Shown one piece after another: positions 7,287 to 15,887 of a DNA stretch of 33,152 nt. The translations under genes were made by a program, and so were the position numbers. Under the pieces are notes generated by a model, which ran no database searches, was not told the DNA's origin, and saw nothing but the letters and a program-made list of their open reading frames with translations. Each line of letters begins with the position of its first letter. Position 1 is the stretch's first letter. Where the stretch lies: the NCBI RefSeq assembly GCF_022179285.1, contig NZ_BPQO01000047.1, forward strand, positions 1 through 33,152, given 5' to 3'. Source of the DNA: Methylobacterium hispanicum (lineage in GTDB: Bacteria; Pseudomonadota; Alphaproteobacteria; Rhizobiales; Beijerinckiaceae).

Positions 7287-8751
7287 GACCGAGACCCTGT
7301 CCCTGAAGGACCCGAGCCTGCTCGTCGATGCCTGCCTGATCGGCGGTGAATGGTCGAAGAGCGGCTCCGGGTCGATCGAGGTGACGAACCCCGCCACCGG
7401 CGCCCTGCTGGCCCGGGTGCCGAATGCCGGCGTCGAGGAGACGCGCCGGGCGATTCAAGCGGCGCACGCGGCCTATCCGGCCTGGCGCGCCAAGACCGCC
7501 GCCGAGCGCGCCACGCTGCTGAAGACGCTCGCGGCGCTGATCACCGAGAACCAGGAGGATCTGGCCCGCATCCTCACCGCCGAGCAGGGCAAGTCGCTCG
7601 CCGAGGCGCGGGCCGAGGTCACCATGTCGGCGGGCTACGTCACGTGGTTCGCGGAAGAAGCGCGGCGCGTCTACGGCGAGGTCATCCCCTCGCCCTGGCA
7701 GAACCGGCGCATCCTCGTCACCAAGGAGCCGGTCGGCGTGGTGGGGGCGATCACGCCCTGGAACTTCCCCTCGTCGATGATCGCCCGCAAGCTGGCACCC
7801 GCGCTCGCCGCCGGCTGCCCCATCGTGATCAAGCCCGCCACCCAGACCCCGCTCTCGGGGCTGGTCTGGGGCCTGCTCTGCGAGCGGGCCGGCATCCCGG
7901 CGGGCCTCGTCTCGATCCTCACCGGCTCGGCCCGGGCGATCGGCGGCGAACTCACCGGCAACCCGCTGGTGAAGAAGATCACCTTCACGGGCTCGACGGA
8001 GGTCGGCAAGATCCTGATGAGCCAGGCCGCCGGCACGGTGAAGAAGGTCTCGATGGAGCTTGGCGGCAACGCGCCCTTCATCGTCTTCGACGACGCCGAC
8101 CTCGACCGGGCGGTCGAGGGCGCGATGCTGGCCAAGTATCGCAACTCGGGCCAGACCTGCGTCTGCACCAACCGGGTTCTGGTGCAGGACGGCGTCTACG
8201 ACGCCTTCGCGGAGAAGATGGCGGCGGCGGCCAAGGCGCTGAAGGTCGGCAACGGCGCGGAGGAGGGCGTGGTGCAGGGCCCGCTCATCGACCACGCCGC
8301 GGTCGAGAAGGTCGAGGCGCATATCCGCGACGCCACCGCCAAGGGCGCCCGGGTGATCGCGGGGGGCCGCCGCCACGCGCTCGGCGGCTCGTTCTTCGAG
8401 CCGACCGTGCTGATCGACGTGGTGCCGGGCATGGACGTGGCCAAGGAGGAGACCTTCGGTCCGCTGGCGCCGCTCTTCCGCTTCCGCGACGAGGCGGAGG
8501 CGATCGCGATGGCCAACGACACGGAGTTCGGGCTGGCCTGCTACTTCTACACGCGCGACCTCGGCCGCGTGTTCCGGGTCTCGGAGGCGCTGGAATACGG
8601 CATGGTCGGCGTCAACGAGGGCATCATCACCACCGAGGTGGCGCCCTTCGGCGGCGTGAAGGAGTCCGGTGTCGGCCGCGAGGGCGGCCACCAGGGCATC
8701 GAGGACTACCTGAACACCAAGTACGTCTGCGTCGGCGGCCTCGGCGCCTGA
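7279..8751 (+). CDS. gabD: Succinate-semialdehyde dehydrogenase (GabD-type aldehyde dehydrogenase)
   Basis: A 490-residue aldehyde dehydrogenase. It has the cofactor motif ITPWNFPSSMIARK, glycine motif FTGSTEVGK, general base E260 in MELGGNAP and nucleophile C294 in SGQTCVCTNRVLVQDGVYD. The Cys-x-Cys pair and surrounding residues are typical of NADP-dependent GabD, which oxidises succinate semialdehyde to succinate. The closely related glutarate-semialdehyde dehydrogenase cannot be excluded. The start codon lies inside the end of the CoA-transferase gene (eight-base overlap), so translation is probably coupled. No GABA transaminase is adjacent, which suggests the semialdehyde comes from another source; the ThDP enzyme at 397 is the local candidate. 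A strong hairpin follows the stop. Confidence 0.9.
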   Translation: MPETETLSLKDPSLLVDACLIGGEWSKSGSGSIEVTNPATGALLARVPNAGVEETRRAIQAAHAAYPAWRAKTAAERATLLKTLAALITENQEDLARILTAEQGKSLAEARAEVTMSAGYVTWFAEEARRVYGEVIPSPWQNRRILVTKEPVGVVGAITPWNFPSSMIARKLAPALAAGCPIVIKPATQTPLSGLVWGLLCERAGIPAGLVSILTGSARAIGGELTGNPLVKKITFTGSTEVGKILMSQAAGTVKKVSMELGGNAPFIVFDDADLDRAVEGAMLAKYRNSGQTCVCTNRVLVQDGVYDAFAEKMAAAAKALKVGNGAEEGVVQGPLIDHAAVEKVEAHIRDATAKGARVIAGGRRHALGGSFFEPTVLIDVVPGMDVAKEETFGPLAPLFRFRDEAEAIAMANDTEFGLACYFYTRDLGRVFRVSEALEYGMVGVNEGIITTEVAPFGGVKESGVGREGGHQGIEDYLNTKYVCVGGLGA

Positions 8752-8761
8752 AACCCGTCGT

Positions 8762-8787
8762 GCGGCCCGCCCGGAGGGGCGGGCCGC
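8762..8787. terminator. Bidirectional terminator-like hairpin
   Basis: A perfect 11-bp GC stem (gcggcccgccc / gggcgggccgc) with a four-base loop between the convergent stop codons at 8751 and 8811. Both arms are GC only and no T-run follows on either strand, but the convergent position supports transcription termination for both genes. Confidence 0.7.
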
Positions 8788-8790
8788 GGG

Positions 8791-8819
8791 CGACCTACGC
8801 CGCAGCCGACCTACGCCGC
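8791..8819 (-). repeat. Tandem duplication spanning the terB-like stop codon
   Basis: The 13-mer cgacctacgccgc occurs at 8791-8803 and 8807-8819 (period 16). On the minus strand each copy carries the same gcggcgtag, so the gene's stop codon is effectively present twice. It looks like a slipped-strand duplication of the gene end. Confidence 0.6.
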
Positions 8820-9275
8820 GGGCGGGCGCCGGACCGGCGAGGCGCGCAGCAGCGCCGCCGGATCGAGCGCCAGCCCGGTGGCGATCTCGCCCAGGGCCGT
8901 CGCCTCGACGGGCGCGATGCCGTCGTGGTCGGCGACGTCGGCGGCGATCAGGAACACGCTCTCGCGCTGCTCCGACGGGCGCTCGGCGATCCGTGCGACG
9001 TTGCGCAGGTTCTCGGCGCGGCCCGCACGGGTGCGGGCCCGGGCGATGCCGTCGTAGAGTTCCGCCTCCAGCATCAGGCCGTCATAGCCCTTCTCCAGCA
9101 CCGGGTTCGCCCGCAGGCCGGCGAGCGCGGTCTCGAACTCCGAGCCCGCCACCTCGCCGTCGGCCACCATCACGTTGGCGGCGGCCGAGACCCCGGCCAG
9201 CATCAGGTCCCTGTCGCCCGCATAGGCCGTCACGGTGCGGGAGAGGCGATCGAGGAGGTCGGCGAACGGCAGCAT
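8811..9275 (-). CDS. TerB-family (tellurite-resistance-like) protein
   Basis: A 154-residue cytoplasmic helical protein, the usual TerB length (about 150). The ANVMVADGEVAGSEFETAL segment holds the acidic metal-binding motif of TerB, and MLPFADLLDRL at the ATG is a natural N-terminus; the frame's upstream extension is Arg/Pro-rich and rejected. TerB-like domains bind divalent metal and occur in tellurite-resistance and envelope-stress operons, but isolated chromosomal copies like this one usually have no known role. No other ter gene is present, so tellurite resistance should not be assumed. Confidence 0.8.
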   Translation of the reverse strand: MLPFADLLDRLSRTVTAYAGDRDLMLAGVSAAANVMVADGEVAGSEFETALAGLRANPVLEKGYDGLMLEAELYDGIARARTRAGRAENLRNVARIAERPSEQRESVFLIAADVADHDGIAPVEATALGEIATGLALDPAALLRASPVRRPPAA

Positions 9276-9444
9276 GGGTCTCGGATGCTCGGGGGCTTGG
9301 AACGGCCGGGCCCGGATAACGCGCCGGAGCCGGAAAAGCCGCAGGCCGGCGCGCGCCGGACACGCATCGGTCCCGCCGGACACATGCCGGAAACGCGCAG
9401 GCCCGAGAGTGCACGGGCCGCGTCGCGATCCTCGACACGGCCGA

Positions 9445-9501
9445 CGGGCCGTCCCCGACGCCCCCCTCCGAAGGGGACGGCCCGCCGCCCGGGATCCCGG
9501 G
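9445..9501 (-). terminator. Hairpin and palindrome downstream of ybdK-like gene
   Basis: On the minus strand, a 14-bp palindrome (cccgggatcccggg, 9488-9501) lies two bases beyond the ybdK-like stop codon. It is followed by a perfect 12-bp stem (9445-9456 with 9473-9484) and a 16-base loop. There is no T-run. It probably ends the ybdK transcript before the terB-like gene. Nothing coding is visible in 9276-9503. Confidence 0.5.
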
Positions 9502-9503
9502 CC

Positions 9504-10640
9504 TCAAGCCTCCCGATCCGCCGCGCCCTCCGTCTCCCGGGCGAGCGCGTCGACGACCGCCGAGAGCGCCGCGCGCCGTCCCAGCCCCGCCGACCGGGCG
9601 GCCTCGAAGATGCGGAGCTGGCGGTCGGCGCTCGTCCCCGCGGCCGCGATCCGGCGCGCGTCGGCGCAGATCCCGGCGCAGCCGAGCGCCGCCGCGTCCT
9701 CGGCGATCAGCGCCAGCAGGCTCTCCACCGCCTCAGAGACCGGCACGGCGCGCTCCGCGGCCTCGTCGATCAGCTCGGCCCGCACCCCGTCCCGCTCCGC
9801 CCGCCAGAGATTCTCGGTGATGAAGCCGCGCGACGCCCCCGTGAGCCGGGCATTGAGGCCGGGATCGCGCTCGACCCGGCGCACGAGGCAGCGGAACAGG
9901 GCCGCGATCACGAGCGCGTCCGGCAGGTGCGGGCAGGAATCGGCGATGCGCAGCTCCAGCGTCGGGTATTTCGGCGAGACCCGCAGGATCCACCAGAGGA
10001 AGCTCGCATCCGCGATCGCCCCGGTCCGGGTCATGATCCGGACGTAGCGCGCGTAGTCCTCCGCGTCGTCGAACAGGTCCGGCAGCCCCGTGCGCGGCAG
10101 CTCGGCGTAGACCCTGAGGCGGTAGCCCATCAGCCCGGTCGGACGGCCCTGCCAGAAGGGCGAGCCGGCCGAGAGCGCGAGGAGCAGCGGCGCGAAGGGT
10201 AGCAGCCGGTTGGCGAGGCCCACGCGGGCCTCCGGGTCGGCCACCGCGACGTGGACATGCGTGCCGCAGACCACGCTGCGCCGCCCGACCATGCGCAGGT
10301 CGCCCAGGATGCCGTCGTAGCGCTCCGCATCCGTCGCGCGCAGGTGCCGCCACAGGGCGGTCGGGTGCGTGCCGGCCGCGAAGACCAGGACGCCGTGCCG
10401 GCGCCCGATCGCCGCGAGCGCCGCCCGCGCGGTCCGCAGCCGCTCGGCCGCCTCCGGGAAGCTCTCCGAGGGCGGCGAGCAGATCTCGATCTGGCTCTCC
10501 AGCATCTCGCGCTCGGCGTTCGGGACGCCGGCCTCAACGGCCGCGTGGAAATCGCGCACCCGCGGGCCGGGGCTGCCGCGCGTGCGGGCGTCGGCCAGGA
10601 AGAACTCCTCCTCGATGCCGAAGCTGTAGGCGTGGCTCAT
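9504..10640 (-). CDS. YbdK-type carboxylate-amine ligase (glutamate-cysteine ligase family 2)
   Basis: A 378-residue member of the glutamate-cysteine ligase 2 family; E. coli YbdK is 372. The N-terminal FGIEEEFFLAD signature carries the metal-binding acidic residues, and RSVVCGTHVHVAVAD carries the conserved His pair. ATG at 10640 was chosen because MSHAYSFGIEEEF is the canonical start; the frame runs 12 codons further upstream without family residues. The family makes gamma-glutamyl amide bonds using ATP. E. coli YbdK shows only weak glutamate-cysteine ligase activity, so its natural substrate is uncertain. The gene follows the CYTH-CHAD gene by 88 bases on the same strand and may share its transcript. 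Confidence 0.88.
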   Translation of the reverse strand: MSHAYSFGIEEEFFLADARTRGSPGPRVRDFHAAVEAGVPNAEREMLESQIEICSPPSESFPEAAERLRTARAALAAIGRRHGVLVFAAGTHPTALWRHLRATDAERYDGILGDLRMVGRRSVVCGTHVHVAVADPEARVGLANRLLPFAPLLLALSAGSPFWQGRPTGLMGYRLRVYAELPRTGLPDLFDDAEDYARYVRIMTRTGAIADASFLWWILRVSPKYPTLELRIADSCPHLPDALVIAALFRCLVRRVERDPGLNARLTGASRGFITENLWRAERDGVRAELIDEAAERAVPVSEAVESLLALIAEDAAALGCAGICADARRIAAAGTSADRQLRIFEAARSAGLGRRAALSAVVDALARETEGAADREA

Positions 10641-10702
10641 GCCGTCTCTCCCGGCCCCGTCGGGCCCGCGCGGCAAGTTTCGGGCCGGCCCGTCAGAGCC
10701 AG

Positions 10703-10738
10703 GAAGCGCGTCAACGCCAGAAAGCGCGTCAGCGCCAG
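10703..10738 (-). repeat. 18-bp tandem repeat duplicating the CYTH-CHAD gene end
   Basis: Two adjacent 18-bp copies, gaagcgcgtcaacgccag (10703-10720) and aaagcgcgtcagcgccag (10721-10738), differ at two positions. The second contains the last codons and stop (FWR-stop) of the CYTH-CHAD gene read on the minus strand; the first repeats them, stop included, just downstream. This is the same kind of duplicated gene end as at 8791-8819. Confidence 0.65.
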
Positions 10739-12270
10739 AAGGGTTTCACGTCGACGAGGTCGTCGTGGGCCTCCGCCGCCTTCTCGAGGAGCGTGCCGGC
10801 CTCCGCCTCCTTGTCGGCGGCGGTCAGGCCCGCCGCGAACGCGACCGCCCCATCGACCGGTCCGGCGGCGCCATCCCCGGGCACGGCGAGGCCGGCCATC
10901 ACCGTGTGGGCCGTGGCGAGGTCGTTGAGCGCGCCCAGATGGTCCTGCAGGTCGGAGAGCGCGTCGCCGAAGACCTTGTGGCGCTTGCGCGCCTTCTTCG
11001 ATCCGTAGAGGCCGGCGAAGAACTCCGCCCCGTAGCGCAGCTTCTTGGCGGCGATGCGGACCCGGTGGCGCTCCTCCGGGTCGAGCCGGTCGAGATGGCG
11101 GCCGCGCCGCTTCACCCGGCGGCGGAAGCGCTCGAGCACCCGGGCGGCGAAGTCGGGGGCCGGCTCATCCGCGCCCGGCGCCTCGCGCCAGGGCCCGGTC
11201 TCGATCCAGGCGACGAGGTCGATGAGGAGCGCGCGCCATTCCGGCGCGTCGAGGGTCGCCGTCACCGCGGCGTAGGCGCGGGCGTGCTCGGCCTCCAGCC
11301 GCTCGCGCAGAGCCGCGAGGCCGGGCTCGTCCGGCCGCCGCTCGATCTCGGCCGGCAGGGTGGTGGCGAGGAACACGTCGAGGTTGCGCGCCTCCCCGAA
11401 GGGCGCGGTGACGCGCTTGATCTCCTCGTTCAGCGCGGCCGCGCGCGGGTCGCCCTCGAGGATCGGCTTGAACAGCGAGAAGGCCGAGCGCAGGCGACGC
11501 AGCGCCACCCGCATCTGGTGCAGGGCCTCGGCGGGCCGGGCCGCGAGGAACACCTCCTCGTTGAGGCGCAGCTGCCGCAGGCAGGCCAGCGCGACCAGCC
11601 GGAAGGCGTCGGCCGCGCGCGCCTCCTCGGGGATCGCGACCGGCTCGGCCTTCCTCGGGCGAAGCGAGCGGCCGTCGAGGAGCGCGTAGCCGCGCTCGCT
11701 CTTGCTGCGCGCGCCGAGCCGCAGCGGCACCGTCTCGGCGAGGGCCTGGGCGAGGGCGAAGAGGTCGCCGGCCGAGCCCGATTCGAGTTCCAGCTCCAGC
11801 TCGCTCAGCGTCGTGTCGCCGCTGGCCGGCGTCTCGACCCGGCCCGCGTCGAGGGTCGCCAGGATGCGGGAGGCGCCGTACTCGATCGGGTGCTCGGCGC
11901 GCATCACCACGGTGCTGAACAGGGGCACGAGGGCGGGTTTCCTGGCCGCCTCCAGCACGGCGCGGACCGGCGTGTCGGCGAAGGCCTCCCGGTCCGGCGT
12001 CTCGCCCGCGACCGCGACCTCCCACTCGGCCCGGTCGAACAGGCCGACGCCGCCCTCGCCGGCCTTCACGGTCTGCACGAAGCGCTCGCCCTTGCGCCGG
12101 ACGCGGAGCGTCAGCCCCGCCGCGCGCAGGTCCTGGTCGGCGGTGTCGAAATAGGTGGAGACGATGAGCTGGGGCTCGGGCGTGCCCTGCAGCAGCGGGT
12201 GCCGCGCCAGCGCCGACAGGTCCGGCCCGACGCATTCCAGTTTCAGCTCGACCTCGCGCGGCGCGCTCAT
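10729..12270 (-). CDS. CYTH-CHAD domain protein (inorganic triphosphatase / polyphosphate-binding)
   Basis: A 513-residue protein. The N-terminal CYTH domain (about 1-200) opens with the ExExK signature REVELKLE (E6, E8, K10) and has further paired acidic and basic residues (STYFDTADQDL, LRVRRKG) lining the triphosphate tunnel. The C-terminal CHAD domain (about 225-500) is helical, with His- and Arg-rich segments (ALHQMRVALRRLRSAF, HRVRIAAKKLRYGAEFF). CYTH enzymes hydrolyse inorganic triphosphate; CHAD domains bind polyphosphate and can sit on polyphosphate granules. ATG at 12270 gives MSAPREVELKLE; the open frame continues upstream but reads as Arg-rich nonsense. The neighbouring ybdK-like gene gives no obvious functional link. 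Confidence 0.9.
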   Translation of the reverse strand: MSAPREVELKLECVGPDLSALARHPLLQGTPEPQLIVSTYFDTADQDLRAAGLTLRVRRKGERFVQTVKAGEGGVGLFDRAEWEVAVAGETPDREAFADTPVRAVLEAARKPALVPLFSTVVMRAEHPIEYGASRILATLDAGRVETPASGDTTLSELELELESGSAGDLFALAQALAETVPLRLGARSKSERGYALLDGRSLRPRKAEPVAIPEEARAADAFRLVALACLRQLRLNEEVFLAARPAEALHQMRVALRRLRSAFSLFKPILEGDPRAAALNEEIKRVTAPFGEARNLDVFLATTLPAEIERRPDEPGLAALRERLEAEHARAYAAVTATLDAPEWRALLIDLVAWIETGPWREAPGADEPAPDFAARVLERFRRRVKRRGRHLDRLDPEERHRVRIAAKKLRYGAEFFAGLYGSKKARKRHKVFGDALSDLQDHLGALNDLATAHTVMAGLAVPGDGAAGPVDGAVAFAAGLTAADKEAEAGTLLEKAAEAHDDLVDVKPFWR

Positions 12271-12582
12271 GCAGTGTCTTTCCGTCTCCTCGGGGCCGCC
12301 GCGGGGCGGCCGTCTCCGTCGATTCGCGCCCCGCGCGCGTCGTCGCGTCATAGCACGCCCGGCCAGGCCGGACGCGGCGCACGCCCGGCGAAGCCGGACG
12401 CGGGGCGGGTCCGGCTCGCCAACGCACGAGGCGGCGATCGGATCGGCCGGGCGGCCGAAGAAGTCGCGCGGCCGGCCGGCCCGGGCGCGGCGGCGCGTCG
12501 CGCGCCGGAACCAGACCCCGCCCGTCCGGACTGTCTGCACGGCTTTCCCTCACCCCGACGGATGCGAGACGGAGCGGACGCG
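12271..12582. other. Divergent intergenic region, no gene seen
   Basis: 312 bases between divergent starts. It contains a near-direct repeat of gccggacgcgg (around 12367 and 12392), probably a small duplication. The open frames crossing it are Arg/Pro-rich antisense continuations of neighbours. It must hold promoters for the CYTH-CHAD gene and for the exported protein at 12583, but I cannot pick out a convincing box pair. A ggaac at about 12507 lacks a cgtt at the right spacing. Confidence 0.5.
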
Positions 12583-13065
12583 ATGCGATTCACCCCCCGG
12601 CTGACCGGACCCCTTGCCGGCGCCCTGGTGGCGGGCGGCCTGACCGCCGCCCTGGCGCTGGCCGTGCCGGCCGCGGCCGAGCAATCGAAGCCGCTGCCCA
12701 AGCCCGCGACCGACGTGATGCCGCCGGTCGAGATCACCATCAGCGAGCAGGACGGCAAGCCGGTCTGCGCGCCGGCCGAGCTGCGCCTGCCGGCCGACAC
12801 CAACGTGGAGATCCGCGTGGTCAGCTCCGCCGGGACGCCGGTGACGATCACCGCGCCCGGCCAGTTCGAGAACGCCCGGGTGCTGCACGCCGACGGCGAC
12901 CTCGTCCACGTGGCGAGCGAGAAGGGCTACCTCGTCAAGCAGAACGGGAAGGGGACGCTCCGCCTGCGCACCATGCCGGCGGGCGAGCACGACTACGCCT
13001 GCACCGGAACCACGAAGCAGAACGCGCCCTTCGTCGGCAAGCTGATCCTCACGCCGCCGGCCTGA
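12583..13065 (+). CDS. Exported small protein, weakly cupredoxin-like
   Basis: A 160-residue protein with a clear signal peptide: MRFTPRL, a hydrophobic stretch (about 10-30) and a likely cut after AVPAAA. The mature part is beta-rich (EITISEQDGKPVCAPAELRL; TPVTITAPG; YLVKQNGKGTLRLRTMPAG; HDYACTG, then FVGKLIL), a pattern that resembles periplasmic cupredoxins. The usual Cys-His-Met copper ligands are not seen after YAC, so copper binding is doubtful. Two cysteines remain, about 70 residues apart, and could form a disulfide. The ATG at 12583 has ggag eight bases upstream; an in-frame ATG at 12562 would lengthen the signal peptide by seven residues. Function unknown. Confidence 0.75.
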   Translation: MRFTPRLTGPLAGALVAGGLTAALALAVPAAAEQSKPLPKPATDVMPPVEITISEQDGKPVCAPAELRLPADTNVEIRVVSSAGTPVTITAPGQFENARVLHADGDLVHVASEKGYLVKQNGKGTLRLRTMPAGEHDYACTGTTKQNAPFVGKLILTPPA

Positions 13066-13094
13066 GGGCCTTCCGGCGCCCGCGCTTTCGGTCC

Positions 13095-13126
13095 ATCCTC
13101 TCCGGCGCCCCGATGCCGGAGAGGAT
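13095..13126 (+). promoter_or_regulatory. Hairpin enclosing the paiB-like Shine-Dalgarno sequence
   Basis: A perfect 12-bp stem (atcctctccggc at 13095-13106, gccggagaggat at 13115-13126) with an eight-base loop. The right arm contains the ggagagg ribosome-binding site of the GTG start at 13129. Folded, it would hide that site. It could instead be a terminator for the gene ending at 13065 or a DNA operator; there is no T-run. Confidence 0.55.
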
Positions 13127-13128
13127 TC

Positions 13129-13782
13129 GTGTACGAGCCGCCGCACTTTCGCGAGGACGACCCGGCGGCTTTGGCCGCCCTGGTCCGCGCCCACCCGCTC
13201 GGCCTGCTCGTCAGCGCCGGCCCCGGCGGCCTCCTGGCGAACCCGATCCCGTTCCTGCTCGACGCGGCGCCCGCCGGGACGCAGGCGCACGGGACGCTGC
13301 GCGCGCATCTCGCCCGGCCCAACCCGCAATGGCGGGACCTCGCCGCGGTTGAGGAATGCCTCTGCGTGTTCCAGGGTCCGCAGGCCTACGTCACGCCCTC
13401 CTGGTACGCCACCAAGCGCGAGACCGGCCGGGTGGTGCCGACCTGGAACTACGCGACCGTCCAGGTCTGGGGCCGCCCCCGCGTCGTCGAGGACGCGGGC
13501 TGGCTGCGCCGCCAGATCGAGGACCTGACCGCGGCCCGCGAGGCCGCCCGGCCGGAGCCATGGGCGGTCTCGGACGCGCCGGAGGCCTTCACCGAGGCGC
13601 AGATCCGCGGGATCGTCGGGGTCGAGGTCGCGATCACGCGCATCGCCGGCAAGTGGAAGATGAGCCAGAACCGCTCGGAGGCCGACCGCGCGGGCGTCGT
13701 CGCCGGCCTGACGGGGGAGGGCGGCCCGGCCGACCCGGTCGCCGCGCTGGTGGCGAGGGCCGGCGCCGGAACGCCCCGCTGA
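13129..13782 (+). CDS. PaiB-type FMN-binding protein (putative transcriptional regulator family)
   Basis: A 217-residue protein matching the PaiB family (Bacillus PaiB is about 207). It opens MYEPPHFREDDP, followed by a split-barrel flavin-binding core with LVSAGPGGLLANPIPFLL, a PNPQWRDL loop, FQGPQAYVTPSWYATK and VVPTWNYATVQVWG; the C-terminal KWKMSQNRSEADRAGVVAGL is also typical. PaiB in Bacillus affects sporulation and protease genes, and family members are annotated as negative regulators, but DNA binding is not evident here and a flavin-dependent enzyme is equally possible. The start is GTG at 13129, four bases after the Shine-Dalgarno sequence that sits within a hairpin. Sixty-three bases separate it from the upstream exported-protein gene. 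Confidence 0.88.
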   Translation: MYEPPHFREDDPAALAALVRAHPLGLLVSAGPGGLLANPIPFLLDAAPAGTQAHGTLRAHLARPNPQWRDLAAVEECLCVFQGPQAYVTPSWYATKRETGRVVPTWNYATVQVWGRPRVVEDAGWLRRQIEDLTAAREAARPEPWAVSDAPEAFTEAQIRGIVGVEVAITRIAGKWKMSQNRSEADRAGVVAGLTGEGGPADPVAALVARAGAGTPR

Positions 13783-13996
13783 GCCGGACCCGCGACGCCC
13801 TCGGCCGACGCGGACACCGGTTTGGCCCAGGAGGGTGCGTCGAGACGACAGGCTGGAGCCGGGCCGGCACCCGCGAGCGCGTCGGCCCGGCGCCGCGGGC
13901 GGGGATGCGCCGGCCGGCTCGGACGGACCGGAGCGTCTCGGAGGCCCGCGACGCCGGGTTCAATTGCATTGCGGCGAAATTTATGCCCGCTCGGGC

Positions 13997-14022
13997 CGAA
14001 CCTTTCCGAGTTCAAGTCGGTT
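13997..14022 (+). promoter_or_regulatory. Possible EcfG-type promoter
   Basis: cgaac at 13997-14001, then 17 bases, then ggtt at 14019-14022. The alphaproteobacterial general-stress sigma factor EcfG recognises GGAAC, 16-18 bases, CGTT; seven of nine positions match. It lies 47 bases before the ATG at 14070. A stronger version of the same arrangement is at 27091-27116. Confidence 0.3.
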
Positions 14023-14069
14023 GGCGAGTCGGCCAACACAGAAGATCCGACCTGGATAAGGAGACATCA

Positions 14070-14339
14070 ATGCGCTCGACTGCTCTCGCCCTCGCGGCCA
14101 CCCTCGCCCTGACCGGTGCGGCCTTCGCGCAGGCGGCCCCGGCGCCCGCCACCACGGTCGGCACCCCGGCCGACAGCGCGGAGAAGAACCTGAACAATCC
14201 GGGCAGCGTGAAGAGCAACGCCGAGAAGGGCATGCCGGGCCGCGACGTGCCGGGCGCGACCGGCACGGTCGCCCCGGGGGCGCCGGCGGGCACCGGAACC
14301 GCGATGCCGCCGGCCGGCACGGCCCCCGCGGCCCGCTGA
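14070..14339 (+). CDS. Small exported Ala/Pro/Gly-rich protein
   Basis: An 89-residue protein. The signal peptide is obvious (MRSTALALAATLALTGAAFA, likely cut before QAAPAP), leaving about 69 residues that are low in complexity and rich in Ala, Pro, Gly and Thr. Only a short central part (SAEKNLNNPGSVKSNAEKG) looks specific. The ATG has an aaggag six bases upstream, an excellent ribosome-binding site, and a strong hairpin follows the stop, so it is a genuine single-gene unit. I do not recognise a domain; short secreted proteins like this are often annotated as hypothetical exported proteins in Methylobacterium. It probably resides unfolded in the periplasm. Confidence 0.78.
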   Translation: MRSTALALAATLALTGAAFAQAAPAPATTVGTPADSAEKNLNNPGSVKSNAEKGMPGRDVPGATGTVAPGAPAGTGTAMPPAGTAPAAR

Positions 14340-14674
14340 GCCCAGCACACCGCGTCGCCCCGGGGAATCGTCCGTTCCCCGGGGCGATGGCGTTCGAACG
14401 GCGGCACGGTCTTTCCCTCCCGCCTCTGCCGGCAGGGCGATCGCGTGGCGCGCCCTCCATCGTGGAGCGAGGCTGCTTGGGCACCGTGCCCGCTCTCCCG
14501 TCCCGACCGGGGCACCCGTGCCCGATCCTCCTCGGGGCTCGCCCGAGATAGGCCGGCGCGCCGCCCGGCGGCGGTCGCCCGCCGCCGGCCTGCGACCCCG
14601 CGCCCGCCCTCCCTACGGCCTGCCCGTGCCCGGACCGCTTGGCCCCTCCGGCATTCGGGTCTAGATCTGCGCCC
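14340..14674. other. 335-base gap with terminator and clustered palindromes, no gene
   Basis: Besides the hairpin at 14355-14387, this gap holds ctgccggcag (14425-14434), a hairpin at 14455-14467, and two near-identical palindromes, gggcaccgtgccc (14479-14491) and gggcacccgtgccc (14510-14523). Such clusters resemble REP-type extragenic repeats. Open frames across the gap are Arg/Pro-rich and not convincing. A promoter for the gene at 14675 must be here or nearby but is not recognisable. Confidence 0.5.
14355..14387 (+). terminator. Strong hairpin terminator after the small exported protein
   Basis: A perfect 13-bp stem (tcgccccggggaa / ttccccggggcga) with a seven-base loop, starting 16 bases after the stop codon at 14339. 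It is the longest perfect stem I found in the window; no T-run follows. Confidence 0.75.
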
Positions 14675-15880
<1,206 letters not shown>

Positions 15881-15887
15881 GCCGCAG

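Noticed and set aside
4050..7397. A 1115-codon open frame on the minus strand opposite phaC and the CoA-transferase
   Set aside because: It is an artefact of high third-position GC; the translation is His/Arg/Asp/Gly-biased with no domain, while the plus strand encodes intact enzymes.
8811..9275. Tellurite-resistance operon
   Set aside because: Only a lone TerB-like gene is present; no terC, terD or terZ is nearby.
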